Positions 1-9,023 of a stretch of DNA of 64,000 nucleotides are shown one piece after another. The stretch's first letter is position 1, and each line of letters opens with the position of its first letter. The stretch is from Phenylobacterium sp. CCH9-H3. GTDB taxonomy: Bacteria > Pseudomonadota > Alphaproteobacteria > Caulobacterales > Caulobacteraceae. The notes beneath the pieces were generated by a model, which was given only the letters and a program-made list of their open reading frames with translations, did not search any database and was not told the DNA's origin. The stretch lies in contig NZ_LSJI01000180.1 of assembly GCF_001557235.1 (NCBI RefSeq), forward strand, positions 1 to 64,000, written 5' to 3'. A program made the translations under genes and the position numbers.

Positions 1-2441
1 GGCAGAGGCTCCGGGGTCAGGGTGGGGAGAAGGTCGGCCGCCCAGCCCAGGCCCTTGTGGGCGAGCCAGGCGGCGGCGAAGCCGGCGTGGCCGTGCGCGG
101 CCAGGAGGGCGGAGATGCGGCTCTGATCCGCTTTCGACGACGCGGCGGTGAAGGCGAGCGCGACCTCGCCCAGGCCCAGCTCGAACAGCCGGTCGCCGCG
201 CCGCGACTGACAGTAGTAGTCGCGCTTGGGCGTGGCGTGGGCGAGGATCTCGATCTGGCGCGCATTGAGGCCGAAGTGGCGATAGAGGCTGGAGATCTGG
301 GGTTCGAAGGCCCGGTCGTTGGGCAGGAAGATCCGGGTCGGACAGCTCTCGACGATCACCGGCGCGATCGGGCTGGTCTCGATGTCGGCCAGGGACTGGG
401 TGGCGAAGACCACCGAGGCGTTTTTCTTGCGCAGGGTCTTCAGCCACTCGCGCAGCTGGGCCGAGAAGCCGGGATCGTCGAGGGCGAGCCAGCCCTCGTC
501 GACCAGGACCAGGGTGGGGCGGCCGTCCAGCCGCGCCTCGATCCGATGGAAGAGGTAGGCCAGCACCGGGGCGGCCGCGCTGGCGCCGATCAGGCCCTCG
601 GTCTCGAAGGCCTGGACGGCGCCCTCGCCGATATATTCCGCCTCGGCGTCGAGCAACCGTCCGAAGGCGCCGCCCAGGCCGTAGGGGGAGAGCGCCTGCT
701 TCAGGATCTGTGACTGCAGAAGGACGGCGAGCCCGGTCAGGGTGCGTTCGCCCACCGGGGCGGAGGCCAGCGAGCCCAGGGCCGACCATAGGTGCGCCTT
801 GAGGTCGGGCGTGATGGCCACGCCTTCGCGGGCGAGGATCGCCGCCAGCCAGTCGGCCGCCCAGGCGCGTTCGGCCAGGTCGTCGACCCGGCGCAGGGGT
901 TGCAGCGACACGGCGGGGGAGTCGTCTGCGCCCGCTTCGCCGACCGCGCCGCCCAGGTCATGCCAGTCCCCGCCCATGGCGAGCGCGGCGGCGCGAATCG
1001 AGCCGCCGAAGTCGAAGGCGAAGACCTGGGCGGCCGCGTAGCGGCGGAACGAGATCGCCATCAGCGCCAGCAGCACCGACTTGCCGGCGCCGGTCGGGCC
1101 GACCACCAGGGTGTGGCCGACATCGCCCACATGCAGGCTGAAGCGGAAGGGCGTCGCCCCGTCCGTGCGGGCGAAGAACAGCGGCGGGGCGTCCAGATGT
1201 TCGTCCCGGGCCGGACCCGCCCAGACCGCCGAGAGCGGAATCATGTGGGCGAGGTTCAGGGTGGAGACCGGCGGGCGGCGGACATTGGCGTAGACCTGGC
1301 CCGGCAGCGAGCCCAGCCAGGCCTCCACGGCGTTCAGGCCCTCGGCGATCACGGTGAAATCCCGCGCCTGGATCACCTTTTCGGCCAGCCGCAGGTTCTC
1401 GGCGACCTGGCTGGGGTCGGGGTCCCAGACCACCAGGGTGGCGGTGACAAAGGCCTGGCCCACCTGGTCGGCGCCCAGGTCCTGCAGGGCGGCGTCGGCG
1501 TCCGCGGCCTTGTTGGCGGCGTCGGAATCGATCAGCGCCGAGGCTTCGTTGGTCATCACCTCCTTGAGGATGGCGGCCAGCGACTTGCGCTTGGCGAACC
1601 ACTGGCGGCGGATCTTCCCGAGCAGGCGCGTGGCGTCGAGCTTGTCGAGCATGATGGCGCGGGTGGTCCATCGGTAGGGGAAGGCCAGGCGGTTCAGCTC
1701 GTCGAGCAGGCCGGGCGTGGTGGCGCCGGGAAAGCCGATGACGGTGAGGACCCGCAGGTGGTGGTCGCCCAGCCGGGGTTCGAGGCCGCCGGTGAGCGGC
1801 TCGTCGGCCAGCAGCGCGTCCAGGTGCATGGGCGTCTCGGGGACCCCCACCGCCTGGCGCTTGGTGGAGACGGTCGCGTGCAGGAAGGTGAGGGTCGCCG
1901 CGTCGTCCAGCCATTCGGCTTCCGGAACGAAGCCCTCCACCAGCCGCAGCAGCCGGTCGGTGCGGTCGATGAAGGCCTTGGTCAGCTCCCAGGGATCCAC
2001 CCCTTGTTCGGCGCGGCCCTCATAGAGCCAGCCTTCGGCCCGGACAGCGTCCTCCTCCGGTGGCAGCCAGACCAGGGTCAGGAAGTAGGCGGACTCATAG
2101 TGGGCGCCGGCCTCCTCGAACTGGGCGCGGCGTTCGGCCTCCACCAGGGCGCTGGCCGCGTCGGGCAGCCGATCGTCGGGATAGTCGGTCGCGGGCCGGC
2201 GCTGGGCCTCGACGAACACCGCCCAGCCCGAACCCAGGCGGCGAAGCGCATTGTTGAGCCGCCCCGCCACGGCGGCCAGCTCGGCGGGCGTGGCGCTGTC
2301 CAGGTCCGGCCCGCGGAACCGGGCGGTCCGCTGCAGGGCGCCGTCCTTGTTGAGGACCACGCCCTCGGCGACCAGGGCGGCCCAGGGCAGAACATCGGAG
2401 AGCCGGGCTGTGCGGTCACGATAGGGGGCGAGCGACATCAT
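1..2441 (-). CDS. trbE: TrbE conjugal transfer ATPase (partial, 3' end beyond window)
   Basis: VirB4-class ATPase that powers assembly of the mating-pair type IV secretion channel at the inner membrane. The minus-strand frame is open from an ATG at 2441 (or the adjacent one at 2438) to the left edge, about 813 codons, so only the last residues and stop are missing. It begins MMSLAPYRDRTARLSD. Walker A GPTGAGKS lies near residues 447-454 (around 1078-1104), preceded by HVGDVGHTLVVG; a Walker B-like LVLVDEGWLALDD and the motif FATQSLADI follow, all typical of TrbE. It sits just after trbD in a trbB-C-D-E run; trbJ, L, F, G and I would be expected to the left. TrbE family assignment is firm; the exact start is not. 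Confidence 0.95.
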   Translation of the reverse strand, partial: MMSLAPYRDRTARLSDVLPWAALVAEGVVLNKDGALQRTARFRGPDLDSATPAELAAVAGRLNNALRRLGSGWAVFVEAQRRPATDYPDDRLPDAASALVEAERRAQFEEAGAHYESAYFLTLVWLPPEEDAVRAEGWLYEGRAEQGVDPWELTKAFIDRTDRLLRLVEGFVPEAEWLDDAATLTFLHATVSTKRQAVGVPETPMHLDALLADEPLTGGLEPRLGDHHLRVLTVIGFPGATTPGLLDELNRLAFPYRWTTRAIMLDKLDATRLLGKIRRQWFAKRKSLAAILKEVMTNEASALIDSDAANKAADADAALQDLGADQVGQAFVTATLVVWDPDPSQVAENLRLAEKVIQARDFTVIAEGLNAVEAWLGSLPGQVYANVRRPPVSTLNLAHMIPLSAVWAGPARDEHLDAPPLFFARTDGATPFRFSLHVGDVGHTLVVGPTGAGKSVLLALMAISFRRYAAAQVFAFDFGGSIRAAALAMGGDWHDLGGAVGEAGADDSPAVSLQPLRRVDDLAERAWAADWLAAILAREGVAITPDLKAHLWSALGSLASAPVGERTLTGLAVLLQSQILKQALSPYGLGGAFGRLLDAEAEYIGEGAVQAFETEGLIGASAAAPVLAYLFHRIEARLDGRPTLVLVDEGWLALDDPGFSAQLREWLKTLRKKNASVVFATQSLADIETSPIAPVIVESCPTRIFLPNDRAFEPQISSLYRHFGLNARQIEILAHATPKRDYYCQSRRGDRLFELGLGEVALAFTAASSKADQSRISALLAAHGHAGFAAAWLAHKGLGWAADLLPTLTPEPL

Positions 2442-2449
2442 GGCTGGCC

Positions 2450-2728
2450 TCAGACGCGCAGGTAGGCGGGGTAGCGCAGGTGGCGGTGGACCACCTCGAC
2501 GAACCAGGGATCGCGCCGCGCCGCCCAGGCCGCCGCCCCGTGACCGACGGCCCAGATCACCAGGCCGGCCAGCCATAGCCGCAGGCCCAGGCCGATGGCC
2601 GCCGCCAGGGTGGCGTTGGCGATGGCCACCGCGCGCGGCGCGCCGCCGAGCAGGATCGGCTCGATCAGCGCCCGATGTACGGGGGCGGCGAAGCCGGGGA
2701 GGTCCAGGGGTGAGGGTTCGGCGCGCAT
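2450..2728 (-). CDS. trbD: TrbD, VirB3-like membrane subunit of the mating channel
   Basis: Small inner-membrane protein of the Trb type IV secretion system, 92 aa, equivalent to VirB3. It starts MRAEPSPLDLPGF, continues with the family-typical segment PVHRALIEPILLGGAPR, and has a hydrophobic stretch at about residues 35-70 that can form two membrane passes. Its ATG shares one base with the trbC stop codon (TGATG at 2728), and trbE starts 9 nt after its stop, so the genes are translationally coupled. Identified by sequence pattern and position between trbC and trbE. Confidence 0.92.
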   Translation of the reverse strand: MRAEPSPLDLPGFAAPVHRALIEPILLGGAPRAVAIANATLAAAIGLGLRLWLAGLVIWAVGHGAAAWAARRDPWFVEVVHRHLRYPAYLRV

Positions 2729-3066
2729 CAGACCAGCGCCCCGCCGCCGAAAGAGAAGAAGGACAGGAAGAAGCTGGAGGCGGCGAAGGCGATCGACAGG
2801 CCAAAGACGATCTGGATCAGCCGGCGGAAGCCGCCGGAGTTGTCGCCGAACGCCAGGGTGAGGCCGGTGACGATGATGACGATCACCGCGATGATCTTGG
2901 CGACCGGGCCCTCGATCGACTGCAGGATCGACTGCAGCGGCGCCTCCCAGGGCATGGAGGAGCCGGCGGCGTGGGCCGGGGCGGCGATCATCAGGCCGGC
3001 GGCGAGCGCGGCGGCGGCCAGCCGGTCGATCATCGTGCGGCCGAGGCCGCCCTTGAGAAAGGTCAT
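2728..3066 (-). CDS. trbC: TrbC, VirB2-like pilin precursor
   Basis: Predicted conjugative pilin subunit, 112 aa. The N-terminus carries a long signal-like region ending near AAPAHAAG, followed by two hydrophobic segments (around residues 57-72 and 85-105) separated by a short polar loop with FGDNSGGFRR. This is the TrbC/VirB2 architecture, in which the mature pilin is made from the two membrane helices. The protein would be processed in the inner membrane, plausibly by the TraF-like S26 peptidase encoded at 10063-10647 in the same element. The start overlaps the trbB stop by 4 nt. Confidence 0.92.
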   Translation of the reverse strand: MTFLKGGLGRTMIDRLAAAALAAGLMIAAPAHAAGSSMPWEAPLQSILQSIEGPVAKIIAVIVIIVTGLTLAFGDNSGGFRRLIQIVFGLSIAFAASSFFLSFFSFGGGALV

Positions 3067-4043
3067 GAGAGATCTCCAAGAGGGGTGAGGCGGTAGTCGC
3101 CGGCGGGGGTGAGGCCCTCGACCCGGACGAGTTCGGTGAGGCGGCGATCGGCGCCGCGGCCGCTCAGGACCGCGATCACGTCGATGGTCTCGGCGATAAG
3201 GCCGCGCGGCACGGTGATCACCGCTTCCTGGATCAGCTGCTCGAGGCGGCGCAGCGCGCCGTGGGCGGAGCCGGCGTGCAGGGTGCCGACGCCGCCGGGA
3301 TGGCCAGTGCCCCAGGCCTTGATGAGGTCCAGGGCCTCAGGTCCGCGCACCTCGCCGATCGGGATGCGGTCGGGCCGCAGGCGCAGCGCCGAACGGACCA
3401 GGTCGGTGAGGGAGGCGGCGCCATCCTTGGTGCGCAGCGCCACGAGATTGGGGGCGGCGCACTGCAGCTCCCGGGTGTCCTCGATGAGGACGACGCGGTC
3501 GCCTGAGCGGGCGACCTCCGCCAGCAGGGCGTTGACCAGGGTGGTCTTGCCGGTGGAGGTCCCGCCCGCCACCAGGATGTTGTGGCGGGCGGCCACGGCC
3601 TCGCGCAGCCGGGCGGCGGCCGCCGCGCTCATGACGCCGGCGGCGGCGTAGTCCTCCAGGCTGAAGATCGCCGCGGCCGGCTTGCGGATGGCGAAGGCCG
3701 GGGCGGCGACCACGGGCGGCAGCAGGCCCTCGAAGCGCTCGCCGCTTTCCGGCAGTTCCGCCGAGAGCCTTGGCGCGCCGGCGTGGACCTCGACGCCGAC
3801 GTGATGGGCCACGAGGCGGATGATCCGCTCGCCGTCCGCCGCGCCGAGTCGCTCACCGGTGTCGGCGAGGCCCTCGGTCAGCCGGTCGATCCAGAGGCGG
3901 CCATCGGGGTTGAGCATCACCTCGACCACGGCCGGGTCTTCCAGCCAGCCGGTGATGGCGCCGCCCAGGGCCGAGCGCAGCATGCGGGCGCCGCGTGAGG
4001 TGGCCTCGGAGGTCAGCGCGATCGACGCCATGGAAGTCCCCAT
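3063..4043 (-). CDS. trbB: TrbB, VirB11-like secretion ATPase
   Basis: Hexameric cytoplasmic ATPase of the Trb type IV secretion system, 326 aa, the usual length. Walker A GGTSTGKT is at residues 160-167, then [10 protein letters not shown] near 184 (Asp box), and the His box region [16 protein letters not shown] near 240-255, all diagnostic of VirB11/TrbB. The first in-frame start is MGTSMAS; a second Met four codons on (MASIAL) is also possible. It heads the trbBCDE block; a 128-nt gap separates it from the upstream CopG-like gene, so a promoter of its own is possible. Confidence 0.95.
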   Translation of the reverse strand: MGTSMASIALTSEATSRGARMLRSALGGAITGWLEDPAVVEVMLNPDGRLWIDRLTEGLADTGERLGAADGERIIRLVAHHVGVEVHAGAPRLSAELPESGERFEGLLPPVVAAPAFAIRKPAAAIFSLEDYAAAGVMSAAAAARLREAVAARHNILVAGGTSTGKTTLVNALLAEVARSGDRVVLIEDTRELQCAAPNLVALRTKDGAASLTDLVRSALRLRPDRIPIGEVRGPEALDLIKAWGTGHPGGVGTLHAGSAHGALRRLEQLIQEAVITVPRGLIAETIDVIAVLSGRGADRRLTELVRVEGLTPAGDYRLTPLGDLS

Positions 4044-4171
4044 CGGGTGGGCGTCCGGAGATCGGCGCCGCGATGAGGTCGACTAGAAGAGGCAGGATCG
4101 GGCGCTCGGCAACAAGCCTCCGCCCCCCATCGCGCCCTGGCGTAGAAAGACAGGCGCGCGGCGGGCGCACC

Positions 4172-4597
4172 TCACGGCGCGGCGTCCGGCGTCACGTCGC
4201 GGGAGAGCTCTTCGGCCAGGGTCTGGCCGCGCGCCAACCGGCGGCCGAGGGATTCGACGAAGTTCTCGTAGCGCTCGCGCCCCTTGGCCTGGGCGGCGAC
4301 GCCGGCCGCGTCGGGAAGGGGCGGCGTCGCGGTCAGCCAGAACCGCACAAAGAGCGCCAGGGCCTCGTTGGAGATGGTCACGTGCCGTTCCAGGCGCTCG
4401 ACCTGGCGGCTCATGCGGTCAAGCCGGCGACCGAGCGCCGCTTCGAGCCGGTCCGATCCGTCAGGGGAGAAGAAGGAGGCCAGCGCCGCCTCGACGATCA
4501 GGGCCTGGCTCACCCCGCGGCGGCTGGCATGGTCGGCGAGCTGGCGGGCGAGGCCGGGCGGCAGGCGGAAGGTGTGCTTGGTCCGCATGGCGCTCAA
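4172..4597 (-). CDS. CopG/ribbon-helix-helix family protein of the ICE
   Basis: A 141-aa protein beginning MSAMRTKHTFRLPPGLARQL, a short ribbon-helix-helix pattern (beta strand THTFRLPP, then a helix and ALIVEAALASFF) typical of CopG/MetJ-like DNA-binding proteins found between traG and trbB in alphaproteobacterial ICEs. The C-terminal half is helical with a possible coiled coil (RLDRMSRQVERLERHV) that could support oligomerisation. Its ATG overlaps the traG stop by 4 nt. Likely binds DNA or regulates transfer genes; the target is unknown. Confidence 0.85.
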   Translation of the reverse strand: MSAMRTKHTFRLPPGLARQLADHASRRGVSQALIVEAALASFFSPDGSDRLEAALGRRLDRMSRQVERLERHVTISNEALALFVRFWLTATPPLPDAAGVAAQAKGRERYENFVESLGRRLARGQTLAEELSRDVTPDAAP

Positions 4598-6573
4598 AGC
4601 TCCACCCCGTCGTCCGGGTCCAGCGACGCCTGCCGCGCCAGCCCCGACATCCGCCGTTGCAGGGCCTGGGCGCGGACCGTCTCGTCGTCCGGTTCGTCCT
4701 CGGCGAAATCGAACTCCGGCGCCGGCCTGGGCGGCGAGACGATCTCCTCATGCTCCGGCAGGTCCGGTTCACGCCGCACGCCGCCATTCGGGTCGTCGGG
4801 TGAGGCGCCGCCCTGGCGGCGCGCCGGTCCGACGGGCGGCGCCATGATGGGCGGAAGGCCCGACCAGTCGTCGGCCGCCGGCGGTCGGGCTGGTCCCGGC
4901 CCTGGAGGCGCGGCGACACGGCGCGCCAGGCGGCGATCCGCATAGTAGCGCGCCTTGTGGGCGCGGATCGGCGCCAGGCCGGAGACCATGACGATCTCGT
5001 CGCCGGGCGGCAGCTGCATAACCTCGCCAGGCGTGAGGAGGGGCCTCGCCGTCTCCTGGCGCGAGACCATCAGGTGGCCGAGCCAAGGCGACAGCCGGTG
5101 CCCCGCATAGTTGCGCATGGCGCGTAGCTCGGTGGCGGTGCCGAGCGCGTCGGACACCCGTTTGGCGGTGCGCTCGTCGTTGGTGGCGAAGGCCACGCGC
5201 ACATGGCAGTTGTCGAGGATGGCGTTGCTGACGCCATAGGCCTTCTCGATCTGGTTCAGCGACTGGGCGATCAGGAAGCTCTTCAGGCCGTAGCCGGCCA
5301 TGAAGGCCAGTGCGCTCTCGAAGAAGTCGAGCCGGCCCAGGGCGGGGAACTCGTCCAGCATCAGCAGAAGTCGCCTGCGCTGCGACCGGCTCTCGAGGTC
5401 TTCGGTCAGGCGCCGGCCGATCTGGTTGAGGATCAGCCGCACCAGGGGCTTGGTGCGGCTGATGTCGGAGGGCGGCACCACCAGGTAGAGCGTGGTCGGC
5501 GTCGCGCCCTCCACCAGGTCGCCGATCCGCCAGTCGCATCGGCCGGTGGCCTGGGCCACCACCGGGTCCCGATAAAGTCCCAGGAACGACATGGCGGTGG
5601 ACAGCACGCCCGAGCGTTCGTTCTCGCTCTTGTTGAGCAGCTCGCGGGCGGCCGAGGCGACCACCGGATGGACGCCAGCCGCGCCGAGGTGCGGCGTGGT
5701 CATCATGGCGCGCAGGGTGGTCTCGATGGGCCGGCGGGGATCGGAGAGGAAGGCCGCCACGCCGGCCAGGGTCTTGTCGGCCTCGGCGTAGAGCACGTGC
5801 AGGATCGCGCCCACGAGCAGGGCGTGACTGGTCTTCTCCCAGTGATTGCGGCGCTCGAGCGAGCCCTCGGGGTCCACCAGCACGTCGGCGACGTTCTGGA
5901 CGTCGCGCACTTCGCTGGGGCCGCGCCGCACCTCGAGCAGGGGATTGTAGGCGTCGGACGCAGGATTGGTGGGATCGAACAACAGGACCCGGCCGTGCCG
6001 CGCCCGGAAACCCGCGGTCAGACCCCAGTTCTCGCCCTTGATGTCATGGACGACGGCGCTTTCCGGCCAGGTCAGGAGCGTGGGGACGACGAGGCCAACG
6101 CCCTTGCCCGACCGGGTGGGGGCGAAGCAGAGCACATGCTCGGGCCCGTCATGGCGCAGATAGGCCGCGCCGAGCTGGCCTAAGACCACGCCGTCCTCGC
6201 CGAGCAGGCCCGCGGCCCGGGCTTCGTCGAGGCTCGCCCAGCGGGCCGAGCCGTAGGTGACCACATGCTTGGCTTCGCGGGCGCGCCAGACCGAGAGCGC
6301 GATCGCCACCGGGATGGCGGCGAGCCCGCCGGAGGCGGCGATGGCCGCGCCCTGCAGGAAGATGCGCGGCGCATAGGCGTCGTAGACGAACCACCAGCCG
6401 AAGAAGGCCGGCGGCGGATAGACGGGTAGTCCGGCCAGGACGGCCCAGGGGCGGCCGAGGCCGGGCTGGAAGCCGAGCCGCCAGGCCGTCCATTCGGTCG
6501 CGCCCCAGACGCCGGCCAGGACGATCAGGCCGACGAGGAGGAGTTGGCCCCAGAGGATCTTGGTGGCGGACAT
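4594..6573 (-). CDS. traG: TraG/VirD4-type coupling protein
   Basis: Type IV coupling protein, 659 aa, which brings the relaxase-DNA complex to the secretion channel at the inner membrane. The N-terminal segment has two hydrophobic stretches (about residues 8-25 and 73-95). Walker A APTRSGKG is at 151-158, and Walker B LLLMLDEFPALG lies near residue 400, followed by FLIAQSLNQI, all standard for TraG. The frame is open further upstream, but the start is placed at 6573 because a GGAG Shine-Dalgarno sequence precedes that ATG and the N-terminus MSATKILWGQLLLVG fits the family; the upstream extension is low complexity. The C-terminal 100 residues are Pro/Asp/Glu rich and probably disordered. Confidence 0.95.
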   Translation of the reverse strand: MSATKILWGQLLLVGLIVLAGVWGATEWTAWRLGFQPGLGRPWAVLAGLPVYPPPAFFGWWFVYDAYAPRIFLQGAAIAASGGLAAIPVAIALSVWRAREAKHVVTYGSARWASLDEARAAGLLGEDGVVLGQLGAAYLRHDGPEHVLCFAPTRSGKGVGLVVPTLLTWPESAVVHDIKGENWGLTAGFRARHGRVLLFDPTNPASDAYNPLLEVRRGPSEVRDVQNVADVLVDPEGSLERRNHWEKTSHALLVGAILHVLYAEADKTLAGVAAFLSDPRRPIETTLRAMMTTPHLGAAGVHPVVASAARELLNKSENERSGVLSTAMSFLGLYRDPVVAQATGRCDWRIGDLVEGATPTTLYLVVPPSDISRTKPLVRLILNQIGRRLTEDLESRSQRRRLLLMLDEFPALGRLDFFESALAFMAGYGLKSFLIAQSLNQIEKAYGVSNAILDNCHVRVAFATNDERTAKRVSDALGTATELRAMRNYAGHRLSPWLGHLMVSRQETARPLLTPGEVMQLPPGDEIVMVSGLAPIRAHKARYYADRRLARRVAAPPGPGPARPPAADDWSGLPPIMAPPVGPARRQGGASPDDPNGGVRREPDLPEHEEIVSPPRPAPEFDFAEDEPDDETVRAQALQRRMSGLARQASLDPDDGVEL

Positions 6574-6771
6574 GGGAGGGTCTCCGGTCTTGGAGATCCG
6601 GAGCTTGGCGCCCCCGCCGCCGCCGCAAGGCCCTGCCGCGGGGGCGGCGCGCGATCGGATAGGTTGGCGCGCGAATACTGACGGCCCGGACGGGGACCCT
6701 CGGCCTTCAGCGCGGGATCCGGCGGACGGGCCTGCTAGCCTCGGGCCAGGAGCTGAGGATTCGGGGCTGGC

Positions 6772-7011
6772 GTGGCGCGACTGCATTTCAATGTCCTGTC
6801 CGGGCGCGGCGAGGGATTCCACGAGGTCGTGGCGCCGATACCGAAGGCCGTTCCGGCCGGCTACACCCCGATGATCGCCGCGGTCGAATGGCTCACGCTC
6901 AACTGCCGCGGCGACTGGGCCTGCCGCGCGCGAGGCAGGTCCGTCTGCCTGAGGTTCGCGCTGGCGAGCGACCATGCGCGCGCCCTGGCGCACTTCGCCG
7001 GCGCCTCCTAG
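6772..7011 (+). CDS. Small hypothetical protein, opposite strand within the transfer region
   Basis: A 79-aa frame on the plus strand between traG and the relaxase gene, both of which are on the minus strand. It starts with GTG (VARLHFNVLSGRGEGFHEVV), with GAGGA about 12 nt upstream, and ends at 7009-7011. The residue mix (balanced hydrophobics, paired Cys in NCRGDWACRARG) looks protein-like rather than a shadow, and nothing better occupies 6574-7045. I do not recognise the family. It is the only plus-strand gene supported inside the ICE part of the window. Confidence 0.55.
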   Translation: MARLHFNVLSGRGEGFHEVVAPIPKAVPAGYTPMIAAVEWLTLNCRGDWACRARGRSVCLRFALASDHARALAHFAGAS

Positions 7012-7045
7012 GGGCGGCGGCGAGGTGGAGTTCGGCGACCCGGCG

Positions 7046-8794
7046 CTACAGTCCGAGCCCCCGCCGCCGGCCGAAGGTCCAATCGACGCCGCCGCCTGGG
7101 GACAGGGTTCCGCTGACCTGCTGGCCGAGACGCGCCTCCAGCGCCGGACGCCACGGCACGAGCTGGAAGCCCAGGCCGTCATCGATCATCGCGAAACGGC
7201 CGGACGCCAGGACCAACCGCTGGCGGTAGACCCCCGAAACAGTCTCGCCTTCGCCGCCGGGTCGATGCGGGAGTCCCGTTTCGTTGGCCAGCCGCGTCGC
7301 GACGGCGGCCAGCTCGCGGCGGCGCAGCGTCGCGATGAGATCCGGCGCGAACCAGGTGCGGCCCTCGCGCCGGTCTGCCAGACCCTCGGCCGCCAGCCCA
7401 TCGGCGCGGCGCGCCATGGCGTCCCGGACCTCGGCGCCGAAGCCGATGGTCGCCATGGCGAGATTGCGGGAGACCAACTGCCGGTCAAGCCAGGTGGCGC
7501 CCTGCGCGCGCACCTGTCCGGAGAGGTCCAGATCCGAGCGTGTCGCGAGCGCCATGCGCCCGCGTCCCTGGTCGTCCGTCCAGGCGCGGACTTCGACGAT
7601 GGCGCCTGGCCTGGCGTCGCCGGTCAAGTCGAGGTCGGCGAAGCTGAGGTGGTGGACATGGCCGTCGACGCCATCGACGATCGCATAGGCCTGGCCGGTG
7701 AGCTCGTCCTGCAGGCCGCGGGCGGCCAGGCGGCCGACCACAGGTGTCTGCGGCGCCTCGGCGTGGATGGCGAAGGCGGCGGCGTCGAGGGCGCGCTCGC
7801 CCCCTCCGATCGCACGATGGAGCGTGGCGATGATGTCGCCGCGCCGCGCCATCGCGCGCAGGGTTTCCTCCAGGGCGGGTTTGAGGGTCCAGCACGCCGC
7901 CCTCTCGCGATCGGCCAGGCCCAGTCGCTCCAGATGGGCGGCCCGGCCGATCAGCAGGCGCCGCAGGTCCGGGTCCTCGCCGCCCGCGCCGGGCCGCAGG
8001 TCCACCAGGCCGCCGCCATCGTCGGCCGCCTGTCGCAGGACCCGGTCCAGGCTGGTCCAGCGGTCCGCCGTGACCTCCCGTTCCAGGGCCGAGCGGATCT
8101 CATGCTCGGCGCGGGGACCCAGCTCGAGCGTGACGCGCTCGGCGGCGCGATCGCGCAAGCCGCGGCTGATATAGGCCCGGCTGATCACCAGATCGCGTCC
8201 ATCATCGGCTTGGCCCCGCACGAGGATGTGGAGGTGGGGATTGTCGGTGTTCCAGTGGTCGACCGCGACCCAGTCGAGCCGGGTGCCGAGATCGCGCTCC
8301 GCGTCGGCCATCAGGTCCCGCGTGAACGCCCGCAGGTCCTTGAGCTGGGCGGCGTCCTCCGGCGAGACGATGAAGCGGAAATGGTGCCGGTCGTCGCGGG
8401 CCCGGGCGGCGAAGCCCGCCTCGTCGGCGTGGTCGCCCTGGGCGTCGAACAGATCGGCCGGCGCACCGTCCCGCCCGGCGCCGTCCCGCTTCAGGTAGAG
8501 GATGTGCTTGGGGAGCGGGGCGGCCCGGAAGCTGGACCCCTGGTGGCGCACGACCCGCGCCTTGGTCACCACGCGCCGGGCGGGGGACTTGAGCGCGAGC
8601 GCCAGGGCCGCCCGGCGACCGCGTCCGAAGCGCGAGCCGCCGGCGCCGCGTCCACCGCCGAAGCGGCTCCCGATGTGGCCGGCCGTCTTGGCCGCGCGCA
8701 TCACCTGGCCGACGAAGCTGCTGGGCACGCGAACCCCGCCGCCGCGGACCCGCCCGGGCCGCAGGCGGAACGGCCTGTCGGCGCCCGCCTTCAC
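7046..8794 (-). CDS. rlxS: VirD2-type relaxase with DUF3363 domain (RlxS-like)
   Basis: Relaxase that would nick the ICE at oriT and stay covalently bound to the transferred strand, 582 aa. The basic N-terminal region (FRLRPGRVRGGG, then a Gly/Arg stretch) is followed by the relaxase core; the metal-binding histidines are seen in DHWNTDNPHLHILVRG (H180, H187, H189). The C-terminal half fits the DUF3363 domain usually fused to these relaxases. The start is a GTG at 8794, chosen because the family begins just before the RLRPGR motif; no good ATG is available. In ICEMlSymR7A the corresponding protein is RlxS. Confidence 0.93.
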   Translation of the reverse strand: MKAGADRPFRLRPGRVRGGGVRVPSSFVGQVMRAAKTAGHIGSRFGGGRGAGGSRFGRGRRAALALALKSPARRVVTKARVVRHQGSSFRAAPLPKHILYLKRDGAGRDGAPADLFDAQGDHADEAGFAARARDDRHHFRFIVSPEDAAQLKDLRAFTRDLMADAERDLGTRLDWVAVDHWNTDNPHLHILVRGQADDGRDLVISRAYISRGLRDRAAERVTLELGPRAEHEIRSALEREVTADRWTSLDRVLRQAADDGGGLVDLRPGAGGEDPDLRRLLIGRAAHLERLGLADRERAACWTLKPALEETLRAMARRGDIIATLHRAIGGGERALDAAAFAIHAEAPQTPVVGRLAARGLQDELTGQAYAIVDGVDGHVHHLSFADLDLTGDARPGAIVEVRAWTDDQGRGRMALATRSDLDLSGQVRAQGATWLDRQLVSRNLAMATIGFGAEVRDAMARRADGLAAEGLADRREGRTWFAPDLIATLRRRELAAVATRLANETGLPHRPGGEGETVSGVYRQRLVLASGRFAMIDDGLGFQLVPWRPALEARLGQQVSGTLSPGGGVDWTFGRRRGLGL

Positions 8795-8909
8795 CGCGTT
8801 CTGGCCCCGGGATGGCGCTCGGGCCCTTGAATTCCTTGGGGGATCGCCAAGTCCGGCTGGCGGCGAAGGCTGCCGCGCACCCGAAAAACCTCAATCCAAC
8901 CAAACCCTT

Positions 8910-8930
8910 GCAGCGAACCGCAGGCGCTGC
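8910..8930. repeat. Inverted repeat upstream of the relaxase gene (oriT or terminator candidate)
   Basis: GCAGCG and CGCTGC (8910-8915 and 8925-8930) flank a 9-nt loop and are followed on the plus strand by TTTTCCC. The repeat lies in the 229-nt gene-free gap between the lytic transglycosylase and relaxase genes. Such a gap next to a relaxase is a usual place for oriT, but a weak plus-strand terminator is equally possible. No nick-site consensus could be assigned. The rest of the gap holds nothing I recognise. Confidence 0.35.
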
Positions 8931-9023
8931 TTTTCCCTTGCCGTCCACCTGCGGGTCTAAACGGGGCCGAGATCACGCCCCCGGGCCCACCCCCGTCCGC
9001 GCTCGACCTGATTGCGACGCCGC

